A DNA stretch of 64,000 nt. Origin: CAVYOD01 sp963770045. Its GTDB lineage: Bacteria; Acidobacteriota; Aminicenantia; Aminicenantales; CAVYOD01. Positions 33,265-42,054 of this stretch are shown piece after piece. The notes under the pieces were generated by a model. The model saw nothing but the letters and a program-made list of their open reading frames with translations, ran no database searches and was not told where the DNA came from. The DNA is taken from the NCBI GenBank assembly GCA_963770045.1, contig CAVYOD010000011.1:124001-188000 (forward strand), read 5' to 3'. Every line of letters starts with the position of its first letter. The stretch's first letter is position 1. The translations under genes and the position numbers were made by a program.

Positions 33265-34575
33265 CTACTTCTTGCGGCCTACAAGGCTTTCGATGTCACC
33301 TATTTCCTTTGGCGCGCTCCCGGTCAAGACCTCAAACCCATTGTCTGTGACCAGGATGCTGTCTTCGATCCGGACGCCCAGGTTTTTCTCCGGGATGTAA
33401 ATGCCCGGCTCGATCGTGAACATGCTCCCGGAGACAAGAGCGGTATCATTCGCGAAATAGCGATTGTCGTGTTTCTGAGGTACAAACAACCCGTCCGTCA
33501 GGGGATTGGACGGGCTGCCGCCGTTGAGAGTGTGGCTCGTGCCATGGATGAAATATTTGGCGTACCCCGCTTTTTCGATGACCTCAAAGGCCGCGCGATG
33601 CACTTCTGTCAAGGTCACGCCGGGTTTGACGATGGAGATGGCTTTCTTCTGGGCCTCGAGGACGATGCCGTAGATTTTTCGCTGTTCCGGCGTAAAACTT
33701 CCAGCAACCGGGATGGTCCGGGTCAGGTCCGTGCCCATGGACCTGTATTCGACCCCGATGTCGATGACCACCAACTCGTCCTTGAGCATCTGGCGGTCGT
33801 TCGTCATGTGGTGGAGGATACAGGAGTTGGGCCCGGATCCGATAATCAAGAACTCCGCCCGGCCTCCATTTGTCCGGAAGACATAGTTGACCGTCGCTTC
33901 GACCTCATATTCGAACATCCCCGGCTTGGCTTTGCGGGCCGCCTCGTCAAACGCGTTGACGGTGATCGCGCAGGCCTTTCTCATGATCTCGATCTCCTTG
34001 GCCGATTTCTTCCAGCGGAGCTGGTCGATCACCGGAGTCAGATTCTTGATTTTCGCACTGGGGAGAATCTTCCGGATCGAGTCGACGAAGGTGAGGTCGC
34101 GGGGAAGATCCCCGGACGGACCCGCGGTTGCGCGATAGGGGACATAAATCGTATCGGAAATATTCGCAAGCCGGGCGGCGTCTCCATAGAAGCTCGAAAT
34201 CGGAGCATTGTTTTCGATTCCGCAGAGGCTCATCGTATCGCCGCCGAAGGAGGGCTTGACATCGTCCCACACGCCCGCCCCGGGCGGCTTTGAAGGAAGA
34301 TAGATCGTCGTTTTCCAAGCAGACGGAGCGGGGGTCTTTCCGGCGATAGCGGCGGGGATCAGGATCAGCTTGACGTCGCCCGAATCAATGCCGGTGAAAT
34401 AATAGCAGACCGGTCCGTCGAGGATGGCGATTCCATCGGGAATGTAAGCCAGGAGTTTTTCCCGGCGCTCCTGGAATTCTTGGACCGTGAAACCTGCGTC
34501 CTGGGCATAGCCCTGAATCCCGAGCAACATCAACGTCAAAACGGTCATAAGGCTGGCTGACAAATACCTTTTCAT
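33265..34575 (-). CDS. M24 family aminopeptidase P / Xaa-Pro dipeptidase, exported
   Basis: A metallopeptidase that removes N-terminal residues before proline. A signal peptide (M-K-R-Y-L-S... G-Y-A-Q) is followed by the creatinase-type N-terminal domain and the pita-bread catalytic domain. Metal ligands are visible in order: V-V-I-D-I-G-V-E-Y (Asp), G-T-D-L-T-R-T (Asp), I-H-G-T-S-H (His), F-T-I-E-P-G-I-Y (Glu) and R-I-E-D-S (Glu). Length is normal at 436 residues. Its ATG overlaps the stop of the HAD phosphatase gene (ATGA), so the two are coupled. Probably used to harvest proline-rich peptides in the periplasm. Confidence 0.92.
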   Translation of the reverse strand: MKRYLSASLMTVLTLMLLGIQGYAQDAGFTVQEFQERREKLLAYIPDGIAILDGPVCYYFTGIDSGDVKLILIPAAIAGKTPAPSAWKTTIYLPSKPPGAGVWDDVKPSFGGDTMSLCGIENNAPISSFYGDAARLANISDTIYVPYRATAGPSGDLPRDLTFVDSIRKILPSAKIKNLTPVIDQLRWKKSAKEIEIMRKACAITVNAFDEAARKAKPGMFEYEVEATVNYVFRTNGGRAEFLIIGSGPNSCILHHMTNDRQMLKDELVVIDIGVEYRSMGTDLTRTIPVAGSFTPEQRKIYGIVLEAQKKAISIVKPGVTLTEVHRAAFEVIEKAGYAKYFIHGTSHTLNGGSPSNPLTDGLFVPQKHDNRYFANDTALVSGSMFTIEPGIYIPEKNLGVRIEDSILVTDNGFEVLTGSAPKEIGDIESLVGRKK

Positions 34576-35300
34576 TTTTCCTCCTTGAGGTTCCTGTTCG
34601 GCTTTGCGCTTTCCCGATCCAGGAGGGTGCGGAATATGTCATACGATAAAGCCGCAAAATGGTCAACGACCAAGTCTGCGTGGCAGAGATCTTCTCGTGG
34701 ATGAGCGGTTGTGATGGCGACGACCTTCATTCCCGCCCGGAGCGCCGACTCTATTCCCGGAAGAGAGTCTTCGACGGCGATGCACCGACTCGGCGCCGTG
34801 TTCAGCAGGGCCGCAGCCTTGAGATAGATCTCAGGAGCCGGCTTTCCATGCCGGACCTCGGCGACGTCGAGGAGCGCGCTGAAATGGCTCCTCAGGCTTG
34901 TCTGCTCCAAGACGAAATCCAGGTTGATCCGGGGGGCCGCCGTGGCCACGGCGAGGCCAACCCGATGGGCCTTGAGCGATGCCAGAAGCTTCACCAATCC
35001 ACGGGCCGGCCGCACGTGGCTCTGATAAATCTTCCGATAGAGAGCCTCTTTTTCTTCCGCAAGAGCGCCGATTTCTTCGGCCGGCAGACTTCTTTTGAAG
35101 AGGCCCTTTAGGATCTGGTCATTTGTCCTCCCGAAGAGATGGTTCCTGAACTGGTCTGGGTCGAAGGGAATTCCGTATTTCCGGGCGAAGAGCCTCCAGG
35201 CTCTGAAATGATAACGGCGGTTGTCGACGATGACGCCGTCCATGTCAAAGATGACTGAAAAAGGCGTGCCCGGCTTGAGCTCTTTCTTTTGTTTGGCCAT
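34572..35300 (-). CDS. HAD family hydrolase, beta-phosphoglucomutase-like
   Basis: A cytoplasmic haloacid-dehalogenase-type phosphatase or phosphomutase. The nucleophile motif F-D-M-D-G-V-I-V-D-N is near residue 18, A-V-A-T-A-A-P supplies motif II, K-P-A-P-E-I-Y motif III and V-E-D-S-L-P-G-I-E motif IV. The V-D-N after D-G and the helical cap (F-G-R-T-N-D-Q) are those of the beta-phosphoglucomutase/phosphatase subgroup. I use the ATG at 35300; the frame extends upstream to non-ATG starts, but those residues are not family-like. It overlaps the peptidase gene by four bases. Confidence 0.88.
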   Translation of the reverse strand: MAKQKKELKPGTPFSVIFDMDGVIVDNRRYHFRAWRLFARKYGIPFDPDQFRNHLFGRTNDQILKGLFKRSLPAEEIGALAEEKEALYRKIYQSHVRPARGLVKLLASLKAHRVGLAVATAAPRINLDFVLEQTSLRSHFSALLDVAEVRHGKPAPEIYLKAAALLNTAPSRCIAVEDSLPGIESALRAGMKVVAITTAHPREDLCHADLVVDHFAALSYDIFRTLLDRESAKPNRNLKEEK

Positions 35301-35455
35301 AGCTCTCGTCGGCCTGAGGCTGCGTCCTCTGCTCTTGGGCATGAGATCCTGAGGCAAGCTCCCTTGGCTCGTTTGCGGATTTATTTATCATAACAAAAAG
35401 GCTGTCCTGTTGACTACTGATTTCAGCACGGTAGGAATCTGGGGATACTCTCGAG

Positions 35456-35549
35456 CTAATACAAACGCAATAACTCATGCGACATCTCAGTTCAAGGTTG
35501 CTCCGGCGCAACCTTGGCCATGTCTAGTTACTTATCGCGTTTGCATTAG
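35456..35549. repeat. palindromic repeat element, short copy (94 bases)
   Basis: Imperfect terminal inverted repeats CTAATACAAACGCAATAACT and AGTTACTTATCGCGTTTGCATTAG enclose a hairpin CAAGGTTG / CAACCTTG. The same ends, in the same order, bound the longer copy at 43242-43442. No open frame is credible. The rest of the 35301-35772 gap holds heptamer repeats and a candidate promoter. Confidence 0.75.
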
Positions 35550-35660
35550 AGTAAGCCGTGAACGATGATGTAGGACCAATTTCGGCCGCGGTTTCATCCG
35601 CCAGGATGTGTGGCCAACAAACACCAGAAGGAGAATCAAACCTGTTGCGCTCTATTATCT

Positions 35661-35691
35661 GTTCACTGCTAACAGCTCACATCTCACTGCT
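35661..35691. repeat. heptamer repeats
   Basis: TTCACTGCTAACAGCTCACATCTCACTGCT, read on the other strand as AGCAGTGAGATGTGAGC, the same 7-base-period family seen at 36393 and 38508. Confidence 0.5.
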
Positions 35692-35699
35692 AGATTTTC

Positions 35700-35729
35700 T
35701 TGACAACCTGGGGTTGTTAATGAGATAAA
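35700..35729 (+). promoter_or_regulatory. possible promoter of the corrinoid protein gene
   Basis: TTGACA (35700-35705), 18 bases, GATAAA (35724-35729). The -35 box is perfect; the -10 box matches 4 of 6. It lies 43 bases before the ATG. Confidence 0.45.
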
Positions 35730-35772
35730 TTTAAAAACAAAAAGGCGCTTGACCTGAGAGGAGAATGACGGG

Positions 35773-36393
35773 ATGTTAAACGAGATTGAGGAAGCATTAT
35801 TAAAGGGAAAGAAAGACGCCGTCGAAGCCCTCGTCGAGAAGGCTCTGGCCTCGGGTATTCCGGCGGCCCGGATCCTGAATGAGGGGCTTATCGCCGGGAT
35901 GGAAAAGCTGGGTGCGATGTTCAAGAACAACGAAGTCTTTATCCCGGAAGTGCTGGTGTCAGCGCGGGCCATGAATGCGGGACTGGTAAAATTGGAGCCG
36001 TTCCTGATCAAAGATAAGGTCGAACCCAGGGGGACAGTCGTCATCGGCACCGTGAAGGGAGACCTGCACGACATCGGGAAGAACCTGGTGGCGATGATGC
36101 TCCGGGGATCCGGCTACAAGATCATCGACCTGGGAGCCGACGTGGCTCCGGAGAGGTTTGTCGAGGCGGCAAAGGCGAACAGGGCGAGCATCGTGGCTTT
36201 GTCCGCCCTCCTGACTACGACCATGGTCCAGATGAAGAATGTTGTCGAAGCCCTTCGCTCGGCCGGGCTTCCAACGCCGGTTGTGATCGGCGGAGCTCCG
36301 GTGACGCGTGATTACGCCGTCAAGATCAGCGCGGCGGGCTATGCCCCGGATGCGGCCAGCGCCGTGGAAGAGGTCGGCCGGATAAAAAAATAG
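35773..36393 (+). CDS. corrinoid (B12-binding) methyltransferase protein
   Basis: A 206-residue methyl-carrier corrinoid protein of the MtbC/MttC/MtmC type. The N-terminal four-helix cap (A-L-V-E-K-A-L-A-S-G-I, G-M-E-K-L-G-A-M-F) precedes a Rossmann domain with the cobalamin lower-ligand motif G-D-L-H-D-I-G-K-N and S-A-L-L-T-T-T-M. In other organisms it shuttles a methyl group between a substrate methyltransferase (often of methylamines, glycine betaine or O-demethylation substrates) and a tetrahydrofolate or CoM acceptor. No methyltransferase or activating enzyme adjoins, so its substrate is open. AGAGGAGAATGACGGG precedes the ATG. Confidence 0.92.
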   Translation: MLNEIEEALLKGKKDAVEALVEKALASGIPAARILNEGLIAGMEKLGAMFKNNEVFIPEVLVSARAMNAGLVKLEPFLIKDKVEPRGTVVIGTVKGDLHDIGKNLVAMMLRGSGYKIIDLGADVAPERFVEAAKANRASIVALSALLTTTMVQMKNVVEALRSAGLPTPVVIGGAPVTRDYAVKISAAGYAPDAASAVEEVGRIKK

Positions 36394-36424
36394 TGAGCCC
36401 TGAGCAGTGAGCTGTGAGCAGTGA
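36393..36424. repeat. heptamer repeats (GTGAGCN)
   Basis: GTGAGCCCTGAGCAGTGAGCTGTGAGCAGTGA directly after the corrinoid gene stop. The clear 7-base units are GTGAGCT, GTGAGCA and GTGA. I see no gene in the remaining 250 bases to the next start; a weak TTGCCG/TAAAAT pair lies near 36575-36605. Confidence 0.55.
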
Positions 36425-36677
36425 AAAACAAGGCGCTTTTTTCCGGGCTGACCAGGCAAAATAAGCTCGCTGGTCCCTTCATTATTCTTCAGCCAGAGAT
36501 CTGAGCAATAAGAGATTTCAGAAATTTTTCTCAAACTCCTTACTCCTAACCTCTTACTCTTCACCTGGCTATGACGATTGCCGAACAAACACGATTGGTA
36601 TAAAATAATATCTTATTGTTTCAACAAAGAGCGTCATTGCCTCTCTCGTTCAGGACCGCAATGACCGGGAGGAGAGT

Positions 36678-37517
36678 ATGAAGCGAATGAGCCTCATCGC
36701 GCTGTCGGCCGTATTGCTTATGGCCGCTTCAGGCTTAGCCAAAGAAACTATCATCGAAAGCAAGTGGACGGCGGCTCCCGTCCGCATAGACGGTCTAGAC
36801 GATGAGTGGAGCGGAGAAACCCTCAACTTTGAAAAAAGCGTCAAGGTCAATTACGCTTTGAAGAATGACGCTTCCAACCTCTACGTCCTTTTCGTCTTCA
36901 CGGATCGCAAATATCTTAGCTCGATCGAAGCGACCGGCCTGACGATCTGGGTGAATGCCGAGGGCAAGAAGAAAAAAGCCGAAGGCTTCAAGTTCTTCAA
37001 AAAACAGGTCACCGCAGATGAACTCATCGCCAGACTTGAGAAGCAGGGGGGAGAGCTCACGGAACAGAAAAAAGCGGAGATCAAGTCCAGGACCCACTAT
37101 GTCTTGTTCGAGGGCGATCCTGTCGACAAAGACGAAAAGACCATCGAGATGGCTGCCGGAGCGCTTCCGACTCCTCCAACTTTCAAATGCATGGCGAAGG
37201 GTGAGACGATGGTTTATGAATTCCGCTTGCCCCTTCGCAACCTCGAGGACAGAGTCCCAGGAGTCCCGCAGGAATCGGCCAAGGGCCTCAAGCTGGGGTT
37301 CGAGTGGGGCGGACTCACCAAAGAGATGAAAGAGGCCCTCGCTGCCCGGCTGGCCGCAGAAGGCGGCGGGGGAGATGAATCCTCTCTGGGCTCGGAAAAA
37401 ATGGGCGAAGAACAGGATGTCACGGCACCCGGCGGAGGGAGCCTCTCGGCCAGGATGAGGAGAGGTCCGGAGAAGCAGTCTTTTTGGGTGGACATCAAAC
37501 TGGCCAAGAACCAATAA
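36678..37517 (+). CDS. exported protein with family-9 carbohydrate-binding/DOMON-like domain
   Basis: A 279-residue secreted protein. Signal peptide (M-K-R-M-S-L-I-A-L-S... G-L-A-K), then A-P-V-R-I-D-G-L-D-D-E-W and N-L-Y-V-L-F-V-F-T-D-R, the opening of the CBM9-like beta-sandwich found in many exported bacterial proteins (P-x-I-D-G-x-x-D-x-W, L-Y-V-x-x-x-x-x-D). Further on L-T-I-W-V-N-A-E-G-K and M-V-Y-E-F-R-L-P-L fit the same fold. The ligand is unknown. It is a paralogue of the lipoprotein at 42055-42927, with the same V/I-D-G...D-W, I-W-V/F-N and V-Y-E-F/L-P-L landmarks. Start supported by GGGAGGAGAGT. Confidence 0.75.
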   Translation: MKRMSLIALSAVLLMAASGLAKETIIESKWTAAPVRIDGLDDEWSGETLNFEKSVKVNYALKNDASNLYVLFVFTDRKYLSSIEATGLTIWVNAEGKKKKAEGFKFFKKQVTADELIARLEKQGGELTEQKKAEIKSRTHYVLFEGDPVDKDEKTIEMAAGALPTPPTFKCMAKGETMVYEFRLPLRNLEDRVPGVPQESAKGLKLGFEWGGLTKEMKEALAARLAAEGGGGDESSLGSEKMGEEQDVTAPGGGSLSARMRRGPEKQSFWVDIKLAKNQ

Positions 37518-37546
37518 GCGCGTACGTCTGTCTGGTCCGCTTTGGT

Positions 37547-38443
37547 TTATGGAAATGAGGCCAGAAAGGCACCGGCAAAGGCAAGCACAACGGCCAGGAC
37601 GCGCCAGACGGTGATGCGTTCATTGAGAAATATCGCGGCCAGGATGAAGACGAAGATGGTGTTGAGCTGATTGAGGGGGGCATTGATCGAGACAAGGGCG
37701 TACTTCAGTCCTCCCATCCATAAGACCAGGCCCAGGTAAGAGCCCAGGAAAGCGGCGGGAACCATGGACCGCCAAGTCGGCGAGGGGGCCAATGATTTGA
37801 TGATAGACCGCCTCCTTGGATGAAATAAAAACAGGGGGACGAGCCCGACCAGCCCGCCCACGATCCTGAAGAAGGTTGCCCAGAGCAGAGGCGATTCGGC
37901 CAGGATGGGCTTGATGAGGACGATGCCCACGGCCATAAAAAACATCGCCAGGATCCCGACGACGATTCCTTGGACGAGATCTCTTTGCGGGATAGCTCGC
38001 TCGTGCTTTTTTGAGGAGATGCTGAAGATCCCGGAAACGATGAGCAGGACCCCGAAGATCTGCCAGCCGTTCATTTTTTCCCCGAGAAAGAGGAGAGAAA
38101 ATCCGATCACGAACGGGCTGTAGAAGCAATCGACGATTCCGGCAAGCGTGGCTCCCAGGAGGTTCAGGCTCCAGAAAAACAGCGTGTCGGAAATCGCGAT
38201 TCCAAAGACTCCGCTCAGCAACATGAGCCCGAACTTGGAGGCTGTCAGGGGGGGCAGAAGCGGCTGGCCCAGAACAAGCATTGTCAGGATGAGAAGCAGC
38301 CCGGCAAAGGCATTCTTAAAAAGGTTCAGGCCGAGGGGATGGACGGACTTGCCGCTGATTCGCCAGAGAATCACGGAGAAGGCCCAGACGATGGCCGAAC
38401 TGAGGGCCATCGCTTCGCCGGGGTGAGTGAAATTCGACAACAT
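37547..38443 (-). CDS. EamA/DMT family transporter
   Basis: An integral membrane protein of about 298 residues with ten helices arranged as two EamA repeats: A-L-S-S-A-I-V-W-A-F-S-V-I-L-W-R opens the first half and G-I-V-V-G-I-L-A-M-F-F-M-A-V-G opens the second. The first repeat ends with the usual S-P-F-V-I-G-F and L-G-E-K, the second with N-T-I-F-V-F-I-L-A-A-I-F-L-N-E-R. Members export or import amino acids, nucleotides or drugs; the substrate cannot be read from sequence. I use the ATG at 38443; an upstream TTG is also open. Confidence 0.88.
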   Translation of the reverse strand: MLSNFTHPGEAMALSSAIVWAFSVILWRISGKSVHPLGLNLFKNAFAGLLLILTMLVLGQPLLPPLTASKFGLMLLSGVFGIAISDTLFFWSLNLLGATLAGIVDCFYSPFVIGFSLLFLGEKMNGWQIFGVLLIVSGIFSISSKKHERAIPQRDLVQGIVVGILAMFFMAVGIVLIKPILAESPLLWATFFRIVGGLVGLVPLFLFHPRRRSIIKSLAPSPTWRSMVPAAFLGSYLGLVLWMGGLKYALVSINAPLNQLNTIFVFILAAIFLNERITVWRVLAVVLAFAGAFLASFP

Positions 38444-38507
38444 CTGAATCTTCTTTAAAAGAGACGCTTTATAACATAAGTTTGACAAAACGCCAAATCA
38501 AAAGAAG

Positions 38508-38775
38508 GTGAGCAGTGAGCGGTGAGCCGTGAGAAGTGACAAATAAAATCAAACTTCCCTCGGGTTATTCAAATCTCAAAACAGCGAACCTTAGCTTAGC
38601 GGATGCTGGCGATAGCAGCTCGGGAATCAATATTTTTGGAAGAGCGATCTGTCGAACCCAGGATTGTCCAAGAGATCGAACCGCTGCAATCTAGTTCCAG
38701 GGGGCCAAGCAGTCAATGACACTCGCACTCCCCGGTAATTTTTTACTGCTCAGTGCTCACCACTCACTGATCACT
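38508..38775. repeat. inverted pair of heptamer-repeat blocks
   Basis: GTGAGCA GTGAGCG GTGAGCC GTGAGAA (38508-38540) and, in opposite orientation, ACTGCTCAGTGCTCACCACTCACTGATCAC (38745-38775) bracket 200 bases in which I see no gene. The second block runs into the stop of the S9 peptidase gene. Confidence 0.55.
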
Positions 38776-40768
38776 TTTTTTGCAAGTATTTTTCAAACCA
38801 TTCGATCATCCGGTTCATCATGTCGAGCTGGTGCTTTTCCTCCCGGAGGCCGTGACCCTCTCGCGGATAGGCGACAAATTCGGTTTCGACCCCGTAGCGC
38901 CGCAAGCCGCGGTGGAACTGGTAGCACTGGGCGATCGGATCGGTCGCATCATTCTCCCCGCACAGAATCAGGGTAGGCGTCTTGACGTTTTTGAGATGTG
39001 CCACCGGCGACCTTTCGGCAAAAAGGGACAAGTTTTCATAGGGGTTTCCCATGAACCAGGTATCATAGGCATTGATGCCGCTTGCCTCCGCGCCGTACTC
39101 CAGGGCAAGGTCGGTCATCGGAGCGCCCGAAACGGAGGCCTTAAATCGGTCGGTTTGCGTGACGGCCCAGGCAGCCATGTAGCCTCCGTAGGACCAGCCA
39201 CCGATTCCCAGGCGCCCGGGGTCGACGGTCCCATTGGCCACCAGGAAATCCACGCCGGCCAAGACGTCCTTGAAATCGCCTCCGCCCCAGTCTCTTCGGT
39301 TCATGACCATGAACTCATATCCGTAGCCTGTCGAGCCGCGGACGTTAGGGCAGAGGACTGCGAAGCCACGGGCTGCCAGGAGTTGAGCCCAGGAATTGAA
39401 GGCGTTTGACCATTCTCCCGTCGGGCCCCCGTGGACCAAGACCACGAGAGGGATCTTGGTGGCCCGATCGTATCCCGAAGGCAGAAAAAGCGCAGCTTCG
39501 ATCTTCTTTCCATCAAAACTCACATATTGGATGATCTCCGGCTTGACAAGGGAAACACGCTCCCATTCCTTGTTAAACGAGGAGATCTTCTCAGCCTTGG
39601 AGGCAGTGTTGGTTTTTATCCAGAGCTCGGGAAGTTGGACGGCCGTCTCGCCGACAAACGCAAGGGCATCCGTCCCGGCGACGAATGGGCCGCCGGGCGA
39701 CGCCGGCAGAAGATCTAATTTTTGGGTTTTGCCATCCCGGCTGATATATAGAAGAGAGGGAGTGAAACCTGATGAGGTGTGGATGAGAATTCGCCCGTCC
39801 TTGAGCCAGGCGAGAGAATTCACGGGCCGGTCGAGGATGGAGGCCGTTAGATTTTGGGCGGGGCCTCCAGTCAAAATTTGAAAATACAGATCGTGTTGAG
39901 TGGGTCCGTCTCCCCGGGATCCGATATAGGCCAGGGTTTTTCCATCAGCAGAGACTTTGAGATTTCCGAATGGTCCCGTCGGCCTCCCGAGTTCCTGCAT
40001 CTTTCCATCGCTCAAAGCGATCGAGTAGATTCGGTCACTGAACAACTCTTCCTGGGGCTCATCTGTCGCCGTGACAACGAGTTGACCTCCCAGAGGAACC
40101 CAGACAAAATCTGAGATCCGCCACTTTTCCTGGCTCAGCTGTCGGACTTTTTTCGTTTCGACGTCGAAAACATAGAGAAGGCTATTTTTGTCGGAGCGGG
40201 CGACCAGCCGGGCGTCGTCTTTGTCCTTCTCCTTTTTTTCTTCCTCCTCAGTTGGCGGAGGAGAGGCCATGAAGACAATCTGTTTTCCATCAGGCGACCA
40301 GGCAAAACCTTGCACTGCGGTCTTGCTTTCGGTCAAGGCTGTGGCTTCGCCTCCAGCCAAGGGAACGAGGTAGATCTGGGTTTTTCCGTTGCGATTAGAT
40401 AAGAATGATAGATTTTTGCCATCCGGCGAGAAACGGGGCAGATTATCGGTTTTTTCGGAGGTCGTAAACTGGCGCAATTCTTTTGACTTCAGGTCGTAAA
40501 GCCAGATGTTCCTCCGCTGCTCAGTGCCCTGGATCGGCTCTGTGACGACGAAAGCGATTTTCGTCTCGTCGGGAGACAACTGGAGGTCCGAGATCCCCCG
40601 GCGCTTCAGGACCTGTTCAGGCGCCAGAGGACTCGGCTGTCCTGAAGGCTCGGTTTTCTGCAAAGCCAGGCTTCCGCGGCTCAGAATCAGCGTGGCCAAG
40701 CCGAAAAGCCAAAAGAGCAATATCCGCTTGGTCTGTGATCGCACCCGCCGCTTCGAGATCGTTTTCAT
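38771..40768 (-). CDS. S9 family peptidase (acylaminoacyl-/dipeptidyl-peptidase-like)
   Basis: An exported 665-residue serine peptidase, uninterrupted. Signal-anchor N-terminus (R-I-L-L-F-W-L-F-G-L-A-T-L), a WD40/TolB-like seven-blade propeller (S-P-D-E-T-K-I-A-F, S-P-D-G-K-N-L-S-F, S-P-D-G-K-Q-I-V-F) and an alpha/beta-hydrolase domain with G-W-S-Y-G-G (S526), G-E-N-D (D607) and G-H-G (H639). A short Glu/Lys-rich insert interrupts the propeller. It would cleave oligopeptides in the periplasm. It is monocistronic and one of three S9 genes in the window. Confidence 0.94.
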   Translation of the reverse strand: MKTISKRRVRSQTKRILLFWLFGLATLILSRGSLALQKTEPSGQPSPLAPEQVLKRRGISDLQLSPDETKIAFVVTEPIQGTEQRRNIWLYDLKSKELRQFTTSEKTDNLPRFSPDGKNLSFLSNRNGKTQIYLVPLAGGEATALTESKTAVQGFAWSPDGKQIVFMASPPPTEEEEKKEKDKDDARLVARSDKNSLLYVFDVETKKVRQLSQEKWRISDFVWVPLGGQLVVTATDEPQEELFSDRIYSIALSDGKMQELGRPTGPFGNLKVSADGKTLAYIGSRGDGPTQHDLYFQILTGGPAQNLTASILDRPVNSLAWLKDGRILIHTSSGFTPSLLYISRDGKTQKLDLLPASPGGPFVAGTDALAFVGETAVQLPELWIKTNTASKAEKISSFNKEWERVSLVKPEIIQYVSFDGKKIEAALFLPSGYDRATKIPLVVLVHGGPTGEWSNAFNSWAQLLAARGFAVLCPNVRGSTGYGYEFMVMNRRDWGGGDFKDVLAGVDFLVANGTVDPGRLGIGGWSYGGYMAAWAVTQTDRFKASVSGAPMTDLALEYGAEASGINAYDTWFMGNPYENLSLFAERSPVAHLKNVKTPTLILCGENDATDPIAQCYQFHRGLRRYGVETEFVAYPREGHGLREEKHQLDMMNRMIEWFEKYLQKK

Positions 40769-40932
40769 GAGAGCCTCCTTCGATTCGGGATCTTGGCCTC
40801 AGTCTCCCTTCGAGCCGGGAACCGTATGAGCTTAACAAAAGCGGGTTCGTTTTGACAAGAGTGGAAGGTTTGTGTTTAATGGTCCCGGGCGCGCGGGCGC
40901 ATTCCCGGGCTCGACCTGGAACGAGATGGACC

Positions 40933-41952
40933 ATGACGAAGAGGAATGTCAAAGACCTGACCCTCGAGGAATTCAAGGTCGAATTGGAGCGGCTGGGAGA
41001 GCCGGGATACCGCGCTCTTCAAGTCTTCGACTGGATCTATCACAAGGGGGCGGCGAGTTTTGAGGATTTTTCCAACCTTTCGAGAAGCCTCCGCGCTAAA
41101 CTCGGCGAGAGATTTTTCTTGGGCCGGCTTGAACTCTTCGGCCAGCTCAAGGCCCAGGACCTGACCGAAAAATTCCTGTTCAAACTCGAGGATGGGAATT
41201 TCATCGAAACCGTTCTCATCCCCGCCGGACGCCGGGCGACACTTTGCCTTTCCACCCAGGTTGGCTGTAAGTTCGCGTGCGCCTTTTGCGCCAGCGGGCT
41301 CAAGGGTTTTAAGAGAAACCTCACTCCCGGAGAGATCCTCGACCAGATCCTGGAGGTGAAATTTGGCCTCGCTCACGACCTCACCAACTTTGTTTTCATG
41401 GGGATGGGCGAGCCGCTCGATAACTTTGAGAACGTGGTCAAAGCCATCCGGGTCATGAACTCGCCCGAAGGATTGGCCATCGCGGCGAGGCGCATCACCG
41501 TTTCGACGAGCGGACTGGTTCCCGGAATCGAGGGGTTCATGGGTCTGGGACTCCAGGTTCATCTCTCGCTCTCTCTTCACGCGGCGGACGACGAGCTTCG
41601 GAACAAGCTGATGCCTATCAGCCGGAAGTATCCCCTTGAGAAGGTCTTGAGGGCCTGCCTGGATTATATTCAGGCAACGGGAAGAAAAATGACCATTGAG
41701 TATGTTCTTCTCGCGGGCGTCAACGATTCTCTCCGCGATGCCGACGGCCTGGCCGCCGTGGCCAACCGGCTCAAGGCCAAGGTCAACTTGATTCCCTACA
41801 GTCCGATCCAGGGGCTGGGTTTCAGGACTCCGCAGGACAGCGTGATCGAGTCATTCCGAAAGAGACTGGCCGATAAAAATGTCGGGGTAACGCTGCGCCT
41901 CTCCAAGGGCAAAGATATCCTCGCGGCCTGCGGACAGCTGGCCGGCCGCTAG
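40933..41952 (+). CDS. rlmN: dual-specificity 23S rRNA (A2503)-C2 / tRNA A37 methyltransferase RlmN
   Basis: A radical SAM RNA methylase. The cluster motif is V-G-C-K-F-A-C-A-F-C-A-S, followed by F-M-G-M-G-E-P-L-D-N. The C-terminal K-D-I-L-A-A-C-G-Q-L carries the catalytic Cys used in the ping-pong mechanism. V-L-L-A-G-V-N-D and L-I-P-Y-S-P are also typical. At 339 residues from the ATG at 40933 the length is normal; the longer open frame upstream adds 27 Arg/Pro residues that no RlmN has. Housekeeping translation-fidelity gene, standing alone. Confidence 0.95.
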   Translation: MTKRNVKDLTLEEFKVELERLGEPGYRALQVFDWIYHKGAASFEDFSNLSRSLRAKLGERFFLGRLELFGQLKAQDLTEKFLFKLEDGNFIETVLIPAGRRATLCLSTQVGCKFACAFCASGLKGFKRNLTPGEILDQILEVKFGLAHDLTNFVFMGMGEPLDNFENVVKAIRVMNSPEGLAIAARRITVSTSGLVPGIEGFMGLGLQVHLSLSLHAADDELRNKLMPISRKYPLEKVLRACLDYIQATGRKMTIEYVLLAGVNDSLRDADGLAAVANRLKAKVNLIPYSPIQGLGFRTPQDSVIESFRKRLADKNVGVTLRLSKGKDILAACGQLAGR

Positions 41953-41964
41953 GGGAACGTCCCC
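41952..41964. repeat. solitary REP-like core
   Basis: GGGGAACGTCCCC overlaps the rlmN stop codon; it is the same palindrome that forms the core of each arm of the REPIN-like element at 18891-19001. Confidence 0.5.
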
Positions 41965-42054
41965 CAGTTTTTATTATTTGCGTCGCGGCCTTATAATATA
42001 GCTATAATGAAAAAAGTGGAACCTGAGTGCCCAACATGCAGTAAGGAGGAACGG

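Noticed and set aside
35456..35549. Integron attC site
   Set aside because: The ends look like paired core sites at first, but the arms are too symmetrical, no integrase or cassette array is present, and the second copy has a nested palindrome.
38508..38775. CRISPR array
   Set aside because: The repeats are 7-base units without spacers of constant length, and no cas gene is present.
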